Notes: a model not told the origin generated them from the letters alone. A stretch of DNA of 64,000 nucleotides from Cyanobacteria bacterium FACHB-63 (GCA_014695255.1 JACJNX010000053.1:62001-126000), one strand, 5' to 3'. Shown: positions 17,986-26,339, counted from the stretch's first letter. Made by a program: numbers and translations.

Positions 17986-19995
17986 TTAAGGTTGGGCTGC
18001 AATGGTAAAACAGAACGTTGAACCTTTTCCAGTCTGAGACTCTACCCATATTTTTCCACCATGCCGCTCAATAATTTTTTTACAAACCGCAAGTCCGATG
18101 CCCGTCCCTGGATATTCAGTGCGGTTGTGCAATCGCTGGAAGATGACGAAAATTCGCTCAGCATATTGCTCTTCAATGCCGATGCCATTGTCCTGAACCC
18201 GAAAGAGCCATTGTTCCGATCTCAACTCGGCTGAAATCCGAATAATCGGAGCCTCAGCGCAACGAAACTTCAAGGCATTGCTGATCAAATTCTGAAATAG
18301 CTGAATCATCTGAGTTCGATCTGCCATCACTTCCGGCAGCGGGTCGCAAGTCAGGGTCGCTTGATTGTCCTCGATCGCGAGTTTCAGATTGGCGATCGCT
18401 TGCTCAACGCTTTCGTTGCAGTCTACTAGCTCAAACGGCTTACCACGGGTTTGAACTCGCGAATACGCGAGCAAATCATTAATCAGCGTCTTCATGCGAG
18501 TTGCGCCATCGACTGCATAGCTAATAAAGTCATTAGCGCTGTCGTCTAGCTGATCTTTGTAGCGCCGCTCCAACAATTGCAGATAGCTGGTGATCATTCT
18601 TAACGGTTCTTGCAGGTCGTGAGAGGCGATGTAAGCAAATTGCTGTAACTCTGAGTTCGATCGCGCCAGTTCTTGTGATTGGAGAGTTTCTTGCTCTAGA
18701 AGCTGTGCCTGATTCAGCGCAATTCCAACTTGATTCGCAAGTTGCTGAAGTAATTCAGTTTCAAACTCTGTCCAGTCTCGCGGCGATCGGCAGTGATGAG
18801 CAATCAGCAATCCCCAGAGTTCTGACTTAATCAAAATTGGCACAACTAACTTGGCTTGAACCTGGAACTGCTGCACAAATTCGATTAGGCATTCTGCCAC
18901 ATTCTCTTGCTGATCCATCACGTCGGAGATTTTAGCAATTCTGCCTTGGCTGTATAGCACTCGGTAATCGGGTGGAAACACTTCTTCAGGAAACTTTTGT
19001 CCCAGTACTGGTGTCCATTCGGGTAAAACGGCTTCAGCCACTCCGCTCCCTGTTCCATCTGCCCACAACCGATAGATTAAAACGCGATCGGTTTGCAAAA
19101 GTTTCTGCACCTCAGCGACCGCTGTTTGCATCACTTCATCAACATTGAGTGATTGGCGCACTTTCAAAGTGACATCCGCAAAAAGCTGCGATCGTTGATA
19201 CAGGCGCTCAAAGTCTTGTTGTTCGCGTTTGCGCTCGGTAATGTCTTGAAAGTAAACGGAAATGCCATCTTTAGCGGGATAAGCATGAACTGCACGCCAA
19301 GCCTCTAAAGGCGGGTAAAAGGCTTCAAACTTAACCGCAATTTGTTCAGACCGAACCCGATGATATTGCTGATAAAACTCAGACCCTAACGCTTCAGGAA
19401 ATTCGTGCCAAATGTTCTTTCCGATTAAGTCTTCCCGTTTTCTTTGCAGCATAGATTCTGCTTGGCAATTGAGATAGGTGAATCGCCAGTCTTGATCCAG
19501 TGCAAAAAAACCATCCGTAATACTTTCGAGAATGTTGTGAGCGCGGTTCCGTTCGGCTTCGGCTTCGGCTCTAGCGGCTTGTTCCTGCGCCATTTGATCT
19601 CTGAGTTGTCGCGTTAGGTGTTGCAGCCGCAAATGAGTTTGCACACGAGCTAGCACTTCTTCGCGCTGAAAGGGTTTGGTGATGTAATCGACAGCACCCA
19701 AGTTGAAGGCTTTAACTTTATCGATCGTTTCGGTCAGTGCTGACATAAAGATGACCGGAATTTCTGCTGTCGTATGATTTGCTTTTAGCTGGCGGCAGGT
19801 TTCAAAACCATCCATCTTAGGCATGAGAATATCGAGCAGAATCAGATCAGGTCGTGCATAGTTGGCAATGTCGATCGCGCGTTCTCCATCTTCCGCAACT
19901 AAAATCCGCAGGTTTGCATTGTCCAAAGACTGAAACAATACTTCCAGGTTAGTCAAGGTATCATCGACCACTAAAACTACACCTTGCTCAGACAT
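17986..19995 (-). CDS. REC-PAS-GAF-histidine kinase, cyanobacteriochrome-like GAF
   Basis: 669 residues, cytosolic. Receiver ~5-125 (Asp55 in LILLDILMPKMDG), coiled coil ~125-152, PAS ~153-257, GAF ~275-430, HisKA (His459 in IASHDLQEPLRMI) and HATPase at the end (GIGIEEQYAERIF, GTGIGLAVCKKI). The GAF is of the phytochrome/cyanobacteriochrome type (TDRVLIYRLWADG, FPPDYRVLYSQGRI, FQVQAKLVVPIL). It has a Cys (369) at the position of the canonical bilin-binding Cys, but the following residue is Leu instead of His, and there is no DxCF. Bilin binding is therefore possible but unproven. First gene of the operon with the Rcp1-like regulator and hybrid kinase. Confidence 0.93.
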   Translation of the reverse strand: MSEQGVVLVVDDTLTNLEVLFQSLDNANLRILVAEDGERAIDIANYARPDLILLDILMPKMDGFETCRQLKANHTTAEIPVIFMSALTETIDKVKAFNLGAVDYITKPFQREEVLARVQTHLRLQHLTRQLRDQMAQEQAARAEAEAERNRAHNILESITDGFFALDQDWRFTYLNCQAESMLQRKREDLIGKNIWHEFPEALGSEFYQQYHRVRSEQIAVKFEAFYPPLEAWRAVHAYPAKDGISVYFQDITERKREQQDFERLYQRSQLFADVTLKVRQSLNVDEVMQTAVAEVQKLLQTDRVLIYRLWADGTGSGVAEAVLPEWTPVLGQKFPEEVFPPDYRVLYSQGRIAKISDVMDQQENVAECLIEFVQQFQVQAKLVVPILIKSELWGLLIAHHCRSPRDWTEFETELLQQLANQVGIALNQAQLLEQETLQSQELARSNSELQQFAYIASHDLQEPLRMITSYLQLLERRYKDQLDDSANDFISYAVDGATRMKTLINDLLAYSRVQTRGKPFELVDCNESVEQAIANLKLAIEDNQATLTCDPLPEVMADRTQMIQLFQNLISNALKFRCAEAPIIRISAELRSEQWLFRVQDNGIGIEEQYAERIFVIFQRLHNRTEYPGTGIGLAVCKKIIERHGGKIWVESQTGKGSTFCFTIAAQP

Positions 19996-20116
19996 ATTGC
20001 CTCACTGATCAACTGTGTATGAATGAAGTGAACTACCTACCCTAACCTTGCGGTAGGGGATCGGCTTCCAATCTAGCGAGAAAACGCCTTGGATACGGAT
20101 TTTTTAGGTCAATTAA

Positions 20117-20274
20117 AATTCTGGCGTTGCTGAATCTGAGCATGAATCTTGGATTTGCCCTCACCCTAACCCTCTCCCTGGGGAGCGAGAACAAGAGGTC
20201 TCTGGCTCCTTCTCTCTGGGGAGAAGGGTTGGGGATGAGGGGCAACCCTACTTGCATTCAGCAACACCAAAATT
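20117..20274. mobile_element. MITE/REP-like nested palindromic element, 158 bp
   Basis: Imperfect 19-bp terminal inverted repeats (AATTCTGGCGTTGCTGAAT at 20117-20135; the inverse of AATTTTGGTGTTGCTGAAT at 20256-20274) enclose a second, internal palindrome. That palindrome is GCCCTCACCCTAACCCTCTC on the left and GGGTTGGGGATGAGGGGC on the right, a motif I recall as dispersed in cyanobacterial genomes. No coding capacity. It lies in the gap between the signalling operon and the 20345 gene. Confidence 0.65.
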
Positions 20275-20344
20275 CTTTCTCGTGGGGGAGTCTCGATCGA
20301 GGATTTATCTCGCACACTAATCACATTGATTTTAGGAGTGTCTG

Positions 20345-20599
20345 ATGGCTTCTCCCACTCGTTTAACCGGATTAGATCTAGTCGATTGCGCCAGAGCGAA
20401 CGCAAAACAAGGGATTGAAACAGCCGCAGATCTCTGTGGTTATGGATCAGATTTGGAAGGATTTCGATCGCAGCTAAAACAAGCCTGCGACCATATGCGG
20501 ATTGAGTTTCACGAACTCAGCGACTTAATCAAAGACCAACCGATCGCCGTGAGTTTAGAGGGTGTAACTGTAGAGCCGGATTCGCCGGGAGAGCTTTAA
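20345..20599 (+). CDS. Small conserved hypothetical protein
   Basis: 84 residues; TTAGGAGTG precedes the ATG at a workable spacing. No domain recognised. The sequence is helical and soluble (LDLVDCARANAKQGIETAAD, GFRSQLKQACDHMRIEFHEL) and ends in an acidic tail. A strong terminator follows directly, so this is a single-gene transcript. It looks like a real gene by codon pattern and flanking signals; function unknown. Confidence 0.65.
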   Translation: MASPTRLTGLDLVDCARANAKQGIETAADLCGYGSDLEGFRSQLKQACDHMRIEFHELSDLIKDQPIAVSLEGVTVEPDSPGEL

Positions 20600-20603
20600 A
20601 ACT

Positions 20604-20640
20604 CAAAACCTCCAATCTCTTGAAGAAATTGGAGGTTTTT
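20604..20640 (+). terminator. Intrinsic terminator
   Basis: AAACCTCCAAT and ATTGGAGGTTTTT form an 11-12-bp stem around a ~12-nt loop with a T-run, directly after the small gene ending at 20599. Because both arms end in A/T runs it can also stop ndhN-side readthrough on the minus strand. Confidence 0.85.
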
Positions 20641-20658
20641 GGTGATAGGACGATCGCG

Positions 20659-21132
20659 CTATGCAGCAATGACCTGAGTGAGCGGTGTCCAACGGAAATA
20701 GCGCTCTCCGCCCACTTCGATCACAACCTTCACACGCGGTTCGATTTTGGGCAAATTTGCCAAATATTCAAGCTCTTGGCTCGATAAAATGTGCCCTTCG
20801 ATAATCCAGAGCAGCAAGCCCTTCGATTTTGGAGGCAGTTGGGCAATTTGGGTGGTGACGATCGGCGGAACAAACCAGACATTTCCAACGGCTGCCCCGG
20901 AGCCAGTGCTTTTCTTACCCAAGTGGGCGGGACGAACACCATGCACTCCGGTCAAGTAGGCAGCGACATCGCCCAGTCCTCTAGCGGTAATGCTGAGCGA
21001 CTTGTAGCCCGATGCGCGAATTCGGCGGCGATATCGACCTTCAAATCCGCCTTCTAGCGGCACATAGGCAGCGATCGCGCCGTGAGTTTCAAGGTCTTTG
21101 ATCAATTGTCCGCCAGTGGTGAGAAGTGCCAT
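20659..21132 (-). CDS. ndhN: NAD(P)H-quinone oxidoreductase subunit N
   Basis: 157 residues, normal for NdhN, a peripheral subunit of the cyanobacterial NDH-1 complex that drives respiratory and cyclic electron flow at the thylakoid. Diagnostic strings: YVPLEGGFEGRYRRRIRASG, GLGDVAAYLTGVHGVRP, HLGKKSTGSGAAVG, QLPPKSKGLLLWIIEG and EPRVKVVIEVGGERYFRW. Other ndh genes are not adjacent, which is usual for this subunit. Confidence 0.96.
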   Translation of the reverse strand: MALLTTGGQLIKDLETHGAIAAYVPLEGGFEGRYRRRIRASGYKSLSITARGLGDVAAYLTGVHGVRPAHLGKKSTGSGAAVGNVWFVPPIVTTQIAQLPPKSKGLLLWIIEGHILSSQELEYLANLPKIEPRVKVVIEVGGERYFRWTPLTQVIAA

Positions 21133-21349
21133 GTCGCCCGAACCTTCCTAAACAACGGTATTTACAAACAATATCAAGAGACGCAAAGCATCCATTGATA
21201 TTTTAGTGGGTTATTTCCCCTCAAACCTTCAGGAATCTCTATTCCTGTCATAAATTTGTGGATACCAGGATGAATCGTGTCGTTGCGATCGCGCCCCAAA
21301 AATTCGATTCTCCCCCTTCAGAAGGGTGAAACTTTTCAAAAATTGATTG

Positions 21350-21415
21350 ACTGTATACAGTATTCGACTTCTTATTCAGTGCTAGAATACACAACCATTA
21401 AATAATGTATACAGT
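21350..21415. promoter_or_regulatory. Paired TGTATACA operator-like sites upstream of the MFS gene
   Basis: A perfect 12-bp palindrome ACTGTATACAGT (21350-21361) and a second ATGTATACAGT (21405-21415) share TGTATACAGTA, with the two starts about 55 bp apart, ahead of the ATG at 21455. The TGTATACA core resembles GntR/FCD-type operators. No such regulator lies in the window, so the binding protein is unknown. Confidence 0.6.
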
Positions 21416-21454
21416 ATGCTGTCGTGATAAAGTTGCCTCCTACCGGAAAAGCTT

Positions 21455-22549
21455 ATGAATTCAGCTACCGTTCTTCGGCACAACACGCTCTGGCTGATTA
21501 CGATCGCTTGCACCATTTCAATTGGTAGCCTTTATTACAATCAGCCGCTATTAGCACTGATTGGCACTGATTTGCAGATTTCGTCTGCTGAGGTAAGTAG
21601 CGTTCCAACCTTGACGCAGATCAGCTATGCGGTTGGCTTACTGTTTTTTGTGCCGTTGGGCGATCGCGTCGATCGACGTAAGTTAATTGTTGGATTAAGC
21701 GGTCTGAATGCGATCGCGCTCGTTCTCGCAGCACTGTCACCGGGATTAAATGGACTACTGATTGCGAGTTGTGCGATCGGGCTAACGGCGGTTGTGCCTC
21801 AGTTGCTGATTCCCTTTGCCGCGCAGTTAGCAGATGCAGAGCAACGAGGACGAATTGTAGGAACAGTGATGAGCGGCTTGCTTGTTGGCATCATCCTCGG
21901 TCGGGTTGCAGGTGGATTAGTGGGGGGCACCTTCGGTTGGCGATCGATCTTCTGGATTGCAGCCGCATTGATGGTCACATTGGGAGCTGTGTTACTTAAA
22001 CAGTTGCCATCTGTAATTCCTGCCCTGAGCGAAGTGTCTTATCTTGGTTTGTTGCGCTCATTACCGCTGCTGTTTGCCGAGCATTCTGCATTAAGACAGC
22101 GATCGATCGCAGGTGCTGTATTATTTGCGTCGTACAGCGGGTTTTGGGCAGTATTACCGTTTTTGCTAGAACGTCCACCGTTTGAGTTCCACAGCGAAGT
22201 AGCTGGATTATTTGGCTTGGTTGGAATGGTTAGTGCAACGGCATCCCCCTGGCTTGGACAAATCACCGATCGCACCAGTCCACGCTTAACTCTGAAGATT
22301 GCGATCGGACTATTTGCCGTTGCGTTACTGGTTCTATGTCAGTTTTACACAACGCTATGGGGACTAATCTTAGGTGCAATTCTGCTCGATCTGGGGACTC
22401 AGACCGGACAAATCTCCAATAAAGCCAGGATCTACAGCTTACCGATCGAGATTCACAATCGGCTGACTACGATTTACATGGTGATTTTCTTCACGGGTGG
22501 CGCGATCGGCTCTTGGGTGTTTGCTTATGGTTGGCAACTTACAAACTAA
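21455..22549 (+). CDS. Major facilitator superfamily transporter
   Basis: 364 residues, slightly short for a 12-TM MFS porter. An MFS loop motif is visible as PLGDRVDRRKLIVG after TM2, with a second-half counterpart GQITDRTSPRLTL. Hydrophobic segments are spread evenly (for example NTLWLITIACTISIGSLYY at the start). It resembles the drug/arabinose-efflux (YnfM/AraJ-like) branch; substrate unknown. Two TGTATACA sites upstream imply control by a repressor. Monocistronic. Confidence 0.88.
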   Translation: MNSATVLRHNTLWLITIACTISIGSLYYNQPLLALIGTDLQISSAEVSSVPTLTQISYAVGLLFFVPLGDRVDRRKLIVGLSGLNAIALVLAALSPGLNGLLIASCAIGLTAVVPQLLIPFAAQLADAEQRGRIVGTVMSGLLVGIILGRVAGGLVGGTFGWRSIFWIAAALMVTLGAVLLKQLPSVIPALSEVSYLGLLRSLPLLFAEHSALRQRSIAGAVLFASYSGFWAVLPFLLERPPFEFHSEVAGLFGLVGMVSATASPWLGQITDRTSPRLTLKIAIGLFAVALLVLCQFYTTLWGLILGAILLDLGTQTGQISNKARIYSLPIEIHNRLTTIYMVIFFTGGAIGSWVFAYGWQLTN

Positions 22550-22962
22550 AAAAACAGCGATATTCTTTAATTTTATAAAACATAGTTAAATTCTACTTCA
22601 GATAATGATAGTGCTTACTGTTTCAAGTAAGTTTAGAATCGCTAAAAGCACATCTTATTAACAAGAGTGTTCATTTTTTCTTAAGAATTACTGAATCTAA
22701 AAAACTATAGAGTTGAACTGCTTGTAACAATACTTTAATTAGTAGTGTGAGCTACATTTTTGTGAATGATTCGTAGATATAAATAACACTTAACGACCTT
22801 GATATACTCCCCTTTTTGGTGGGCTTACGCTCGTAAGCTCACCCGTGTTTGTGGAGAAAGCGTTGTTCTTGAAGGGTGTGCCATTTTCAATCGTCTCGAT
22901 CCGTATTGATCGAAACCTATTCTCAGATAGATCAGATACATAGAATGGAGAAAAATAGCGGT
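22550..22962. other. AT-rich intergenic region with a hairpin at 22818-22843
   Basis: About 410 bp, clearly more AT-rich than its flanks, with no convincing gene. GGTGGGCTTACG-CTC-GTAAGCTCACC at 22818-22843 forms an 11-bp stem (one G-U) and is preceded by ATATACTCCCCTTTTT. Together they resemble the ends of IS200/IS605-type elements, so this may be a solo element end, or alternatively a 5'-UTR structure of the next gene. Confidence 0.4.
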
Positions 22963-23781
22963 ATGAGCAGTTTGTTTAGGGCGAAGTTCGATCGTAAGTT
23001 CAGCGCCATTGCGATCGCGCTGCTACTGAGTTTTAGCGTTCTACTCGGATTTCCCACTCGTGCAGAAGCCTCAAAAGTCACCAAAGCGATCACGTTTGAT
23101 CCCGGTGCAACTGCGATCAATGTCGCCGCGATTTACGAAACCACGCCGACCACTCAGAAGTCCGCACTCAAGTCCCTCAAGAGCATCAAAGCCTACAAAA
23201 AAACACCAGGTTTTAATAGTGCGGCTCTGCTGCAAAGCGACGATGGAACCCGCATCATTGCTCTAAGCCAGTGGAAAGATCTAGAGAGCTATCAAGCCTC
23301 GATCGCGCCGCCTGAAACCGCAGAAGCAGCCAAAGAAACCAAAAAAGAGAAAACGCCTGCGATCGCACCGCTCCGCACCGTAATTTTTCAAGTCGGCAAA
23401 GCTCAAACTGCACGCGAAGGTCTTGTGCCGACAGTCAAAGGGAAAGAAGCTGTAGTTGAATTTAGCGAATTCAAACTAAAATCTCCAGACGATCAGGCTA
23501 AAGTGGTCGCCAACGCTGAAAAACTCATCCCGGCTGCTTTGCTAAAACAGCCTAATCCTCAGTCTGTCATCTTGTTAAATAGCAGTGATAGTACCGATGT
23601 TGCACTGCTTGCAAACTGGAACTGTACCGCTGACTTTGCAGAAGGAGAAAAGCCCGCTGAATTTGATACTTTGGATGCAGAAGTCGCTGGGCTAGTAGAG
23701 GTTGAGCAGCATCTCTACAATGTAGTGAGTATTTTGCCCGCAGAAGTGAAAAAACCTAGCAAAGATTCAGAAGAATCATAA
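22963..23781 (+). CDS. Exported protein with two ABM-like (dimeric alpha/beta barrel) repeats
   Basis: 272 residues from ATG 22963, which has GGAG upstream; ATG 22945 would add six residues. The signal sequence is FSAIAIALLLSFSVLLGF followed by PTRAEA. The first repeat (~30-120) ends in GFNSAALLQSDDGTRIIAL-SQWKDLESYQ, the hallmark of antibiotic-biosynthesis-monooxygenase-like folds. A second, weaker repeat (~140-262) shows QSVILLNSSDSTDVALLANW. Between them is a Lys/Ala/Glu-rich linker. Function unknown. Two further genes follow on the same strand. Confidence 0.78.
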   Translation: MSSLFRAKFDRKFSAIAIALLLSFSVLLGFPTRAEASKVTKAITFDPGATAINVAAIYETTPTTQKSALKSLKSIKAYKKTPGFNSAALLQSDDGTRIIALSQWKDLESYQASIAPPETAEAAKETKKEKTPAIAPLRTVIFQVGKAQTAREGLVPTVKGKEAVVEFSEFKLKSPDDQAKVVANAEKLIPAALLKQPNPQSVILLNSSDSTDVALLANWNCTADFAEGEKPAEFDTLDAEVAGLVEVEQHLYNVVSILPAEVKKPSKDSEES

Positions 23782-23845
23782 GATACTGAATTCTGGGGTA
23801 TGCGTACCCGCTTTACTTTCCCTTGCATCTCAAAGAGATTTCCCT

Positions 23846-24625
23846 ATGACTGTCAGTGTACCTGAAAAGGAATCCTTCAGCGTCAGCGCCTTTCTTGTCA
23901 GTGATGCGCCTGCCCGATTTCTACTGAGTTGGGTGGCTGGATTCGTCGATACGGCTGCATTTATTAGCTTGTTTGGTATCTTTACCGCCCACGTCACCGG
24001 AAATATTGCCTTAGCAGGCTCCGCTTTCGCCAGTTCTGACCCTCTGACGACGCTGCTCCGGCTTTCGATGTTGCCGATCTTTATGCTGTCTGTGGTCGGA
24101 ACATCGTTGCTGGGGCGACTGTGCCGCAAGCGCGGATGGGCAGTGTTACCCGTGATACTAAGTGCAGAAGCGATCGCGCTTGGCATCTTTATGGTAGTTG
24201 GGTTGCAATACTCCTCAACCTTAATCATTGATGCTCAGGACGACTTAGTGTTTCCGATCGCTGCAACTGGCGTAGTGGCGATGGGTATTCAGAATGCCTT
24301 GATGAAAGAAGCAGCCTCTTCGTTTACGGGCTACTTTCCAACCACGGTAATGACCGGAAACTTTACGCAGTTTACGATCGATTTAGTGCAATATTTCAGC
24401 GCAAAACTTTCCAAACGGACCGAAGAAGCGAAAGCCGAGGCAGCCGAGGCAGTGATCAAGTTAAAGCGGACTTCTCCTTTGCTGGTTGGATTCTTTTTAG
24501 GGGGAACCGGAGCCGCTTATTTTGTGCCATCGGCTGAATTTTGGTGTCTCTCGATGCCCTTGCTGATTGTGAGTATGCTGGCAGTCGCCGCTTACATTCA
24601 GGCTGCAAAAACTCAAAGTGTTTAA
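23846..24625 (+). CDS. YoaK (DUF1275) family integral membrane protein
   Basis: 259 residues with about six TM segments. The family opening is visible as LSWVAGFVDTAAFISLFGIF, followed by TAHVTGNIALAG, and later GVVAMGIQNALMKEA and FPTTVMTGNFTQFTIDLV, which are strongly conserved in YoaK proteins. A charged cytosolic loop (KRTEEAKAEAAEAVIKLKR) precedes the last helices. Transport function is suspected but unproven for the family. It lies 64 nt after the ABM gene and 20 nt before the next. Confidence 0.9.
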   Translation: MTVSVPEKESFSVSAFLVSDAPARFLLSWVAGFVDTAAFISLFGIFTAHVTGNIALAGSAFASSDPLTTLLRLSMLPIFMLSVVGTSLLGRLCRKRGWAVLPVILSAEAIALGIFMVVGLQYSSTLIIDAQDDLVFPIAATGVVAMGIQNALMKEAASSFTGYFPTTVMTGNFTQFTIDLVQYFSAKLSKRTEEAKAEAAEAVIKLKRTSPLLVGFFLGGTGAAYFVPSAEFWCLSMPLLIVSMLAVAAYIQAAKTQSV

Positions 24626-24645
24626 CAAAACGAGGAAATTGAACC

Positions 24646-25137
24646 ATGAAACGAATGTTAATGTCTATGTTTGCTTGCGTGATGCTAGTTGCGAGTTTTG
24701 CAATCATGCCTGTTGCTCAAGCAGCTCCCATGTTGTCTGCGGATGCGCCTGCTGCAACCGTTGATCCGTACACTGAGCTAAAAGCAAAGATTGTTCCTGA
24801 ATTGGAAAAGATTCTGACTCCAGATCAGCAAACTCAGCTTGAAGAAGCGATCGCTAACGGAACGAGCTTGAAGAAAGCGTTTAAGTCGGTGGCGCTGACT
24901 CCAGAGCAGAAAAGTCAAGTGGGCATGATGATGAAGTCAGTTCCCAAGGAATATTTCACATCGCTGACTCCAGAGCAGAAGCGGGAACTGTTTATGCAGA
25001 AGAAAGAGTTTTTCATGACAAGCGGTAAGGCGAAAGCAGAAAAAGCGATGAAGGCAGCCGCTGCGAAGGCTCCTGACGCAAAAGTTGCAGATACAATTCA
25101 ATCGGCGGAAAAAGCAGTCGAGAAGAGCGCAGATTAG
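24646..25137 (+). CDS. Secreted small protein with LTPEQ repeats (Spy/CpxP-like features)
   Basis: 163 residues with a signal peptide (LMSMFACVMLVASFAIM, cleavage after VAQA). The mature protein is Lys/Ala/Glu-rich and helical, with ILTPDQQTQLEEAI, ALTPEQKSQVGMMMK and SLTPEQKRELFMQKK. The repeated LTPxQ motif recalls the LTxxQ signature of periplasmic Spy/CpxP chaperones, though length and order differ, so orthology is not claimed. It is 20 nt behind the YoaK gene and probably co-transcribed. Confidence 0.75.
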   Translation: MKRMLMSMFACVMLVASFAIMPVAQAAPMLSADAPAATVDPYTELKAKIVPELEKILTPDQQTQLEEAIANGTSLKKAFKSVALTPEQKSQVGMMMKSVPKEYFTSLTPEQKRELFMQKKEFFMTSGKAKAEKAMKAAAAKAPDAKVADTIQSAEKAVEKSAD

Positions 25138-25144
25138 TGTGATC

Positions 25145-25172
25145 GTAGCGACGCGATTAATCGCGTCGCTAC
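25145..25172. repeat. Perfect 28-nt palindrome
   Basis: GTAGCGACGCGATT is followed directly by its exact reverse complement AATCGCGTCGCTAC. It lies 8 nt past the stop of the 24646 gene and can act as a transcript-end hairpin. A related copy lies at 15571-15600, so it belongs to a dispersed palindrome family. Confidence 0.85.
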
Positions 25173-25235
25173 TGGAAATGCCGCAGTGATCAATCCGGTG
25201 AACCATTCACCAATCAAATCGGATTACACCTGAAG

Positions 25236-26237
25236 TTAGCTCTTCTTCCCCACGATCTCGCGCACCCGATAAATCGGGCGACCTTGCGACTCATGATAAG
25301 TTCGCATCGAAATCTCTGCCAAAAGCCCAAAGCTAAACAAATTCAATCCCGCAAGAAACAATACAACCGCAAGAATTAACAAAGGGCGCTGCCCGATATC
25401 CTCACCCAACCCTAGCTTCAAAAACACCAAATAAAGCCCGATCGCGACTCCCGACACGAGTGATAGTAAGCCAAACAATCCAAAAACGTGCATCGGGCGC
25501 GTGAGAAATTTCCGCATAAACGAAACCGTCAGCAAATCCATCACCACGCGGAAGGTGCGATCGAGTCCGTATTTACTTTTGCCGAACTGCCGCGCATGAT
25601 GTTTTACCGGAATTTCTGCAATTCTTGCACCTTCGATGAATGCTAATGCAGGTAAAAACCGATGCAGTTCTCCGTACAGGTTCATATCAGCAACGAGTTC
25701 CGATCGATAAGCCTTCAGCGAACAGCCATAATCATGCAATCGAACTCCAGTGACTCGCCCGATCAGCCAGTTTGCAATCTTTGACGGTAAAACACGGGTC
25801 AGCGAAGCATCCTGGCGATTTTTGCGCCAACCGCTTACGAGATCGTATCCCTCGTTCAATTTGACTAACAAATTCGGAATATCGCTCGGATCGTTCTGCA
25901 AATCGCCATCGAGCGTCACAATGACTTTGCCGATCGCCTGTCCAAATCCGGCTGCCATTGCCGGAGTCTGTCCATAATTGCGGCGCAAAATGACTGCTTT
26001 TAGATCATCTCGAAGCTGTGCCTGTTGTTTGAGTAGCGCGTCTGAGCCATCGCGAGAACCATCATCCACACAGATAATTTCATAGCTCAGTGCCGCATCT
26101 CTTAAACTCGTGGCGATCGTCTCGATCAACCTCGGAATACTTTCAACCTCGTTGTAAATCGGAACCACGACCGAAACAGCAGGCTGAACCGTGGAACTAA
26201 GCGCGATCGACAATTCACTAGAAATTACAGGCTTCAT
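25236..26237 (-). CDS. Family 2 glycosyltransferase, DPM1/GtrB-like, with two C-terminal TM helices
   Basis: 333 residues from ATG 26237 (a TTG 24 nt upstream is the alternative). GT-A fold: VSVVVPIYNEVESIPRLIE at the start, ICVDDGSRDGSD, and the DxD-type VTLDGDLQNDPSDIPNL. Two hydrophobic helices near the C-terminus (VFGLFGLLSLVSGVAIGLYL and ILAVVLFLAGLNLFSFGLL) anchor it in the membrane, as in enzymes that load a sugar onto a polyprenyl phosphate. Acceptor and sugar are not determinable. No glycan cluster is adjacent. Confidence 0.9.
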   Translation of the reverse strand: MKPVISSELSIALSSTVQPAVSVVVPIYNEVESIPRLIETIATSLRDAALSYEIICVDDGSRDGSDALLKQQAQLRDDLKAVILRRNYGQTPAMAAGFGQAIGKVIVTLDGDLQNDPSDIPNLLVKLNEGYDLVSGWRKNRQDASLTRVLPSKIANWLIGRVTGVRLHDYGCSLKAYRSELVADMNLYGELHRFLPALAFIEGARIAEIPVKHHARQFGKSKYGLDRTFRVVMDLLTVSFMRKFLTRPMHVFGLFGLLSLVSGVAIGLYLVFLKLGLGEDIGQRPLLILAVVLFLAGLNLFSFGLLAEISMRTYHESQGRPIYRVREIVGKKS

Positions 26238-26339
26238 GAAGGTGAAACAATACACGGCCAAGATTCAGATTAGGGCATCTTGATGCTTTAAGGACGCTTT
26301 TGGCTCGAATTAGGTTGCTTTATCTTAGGTTGTTTTGTC

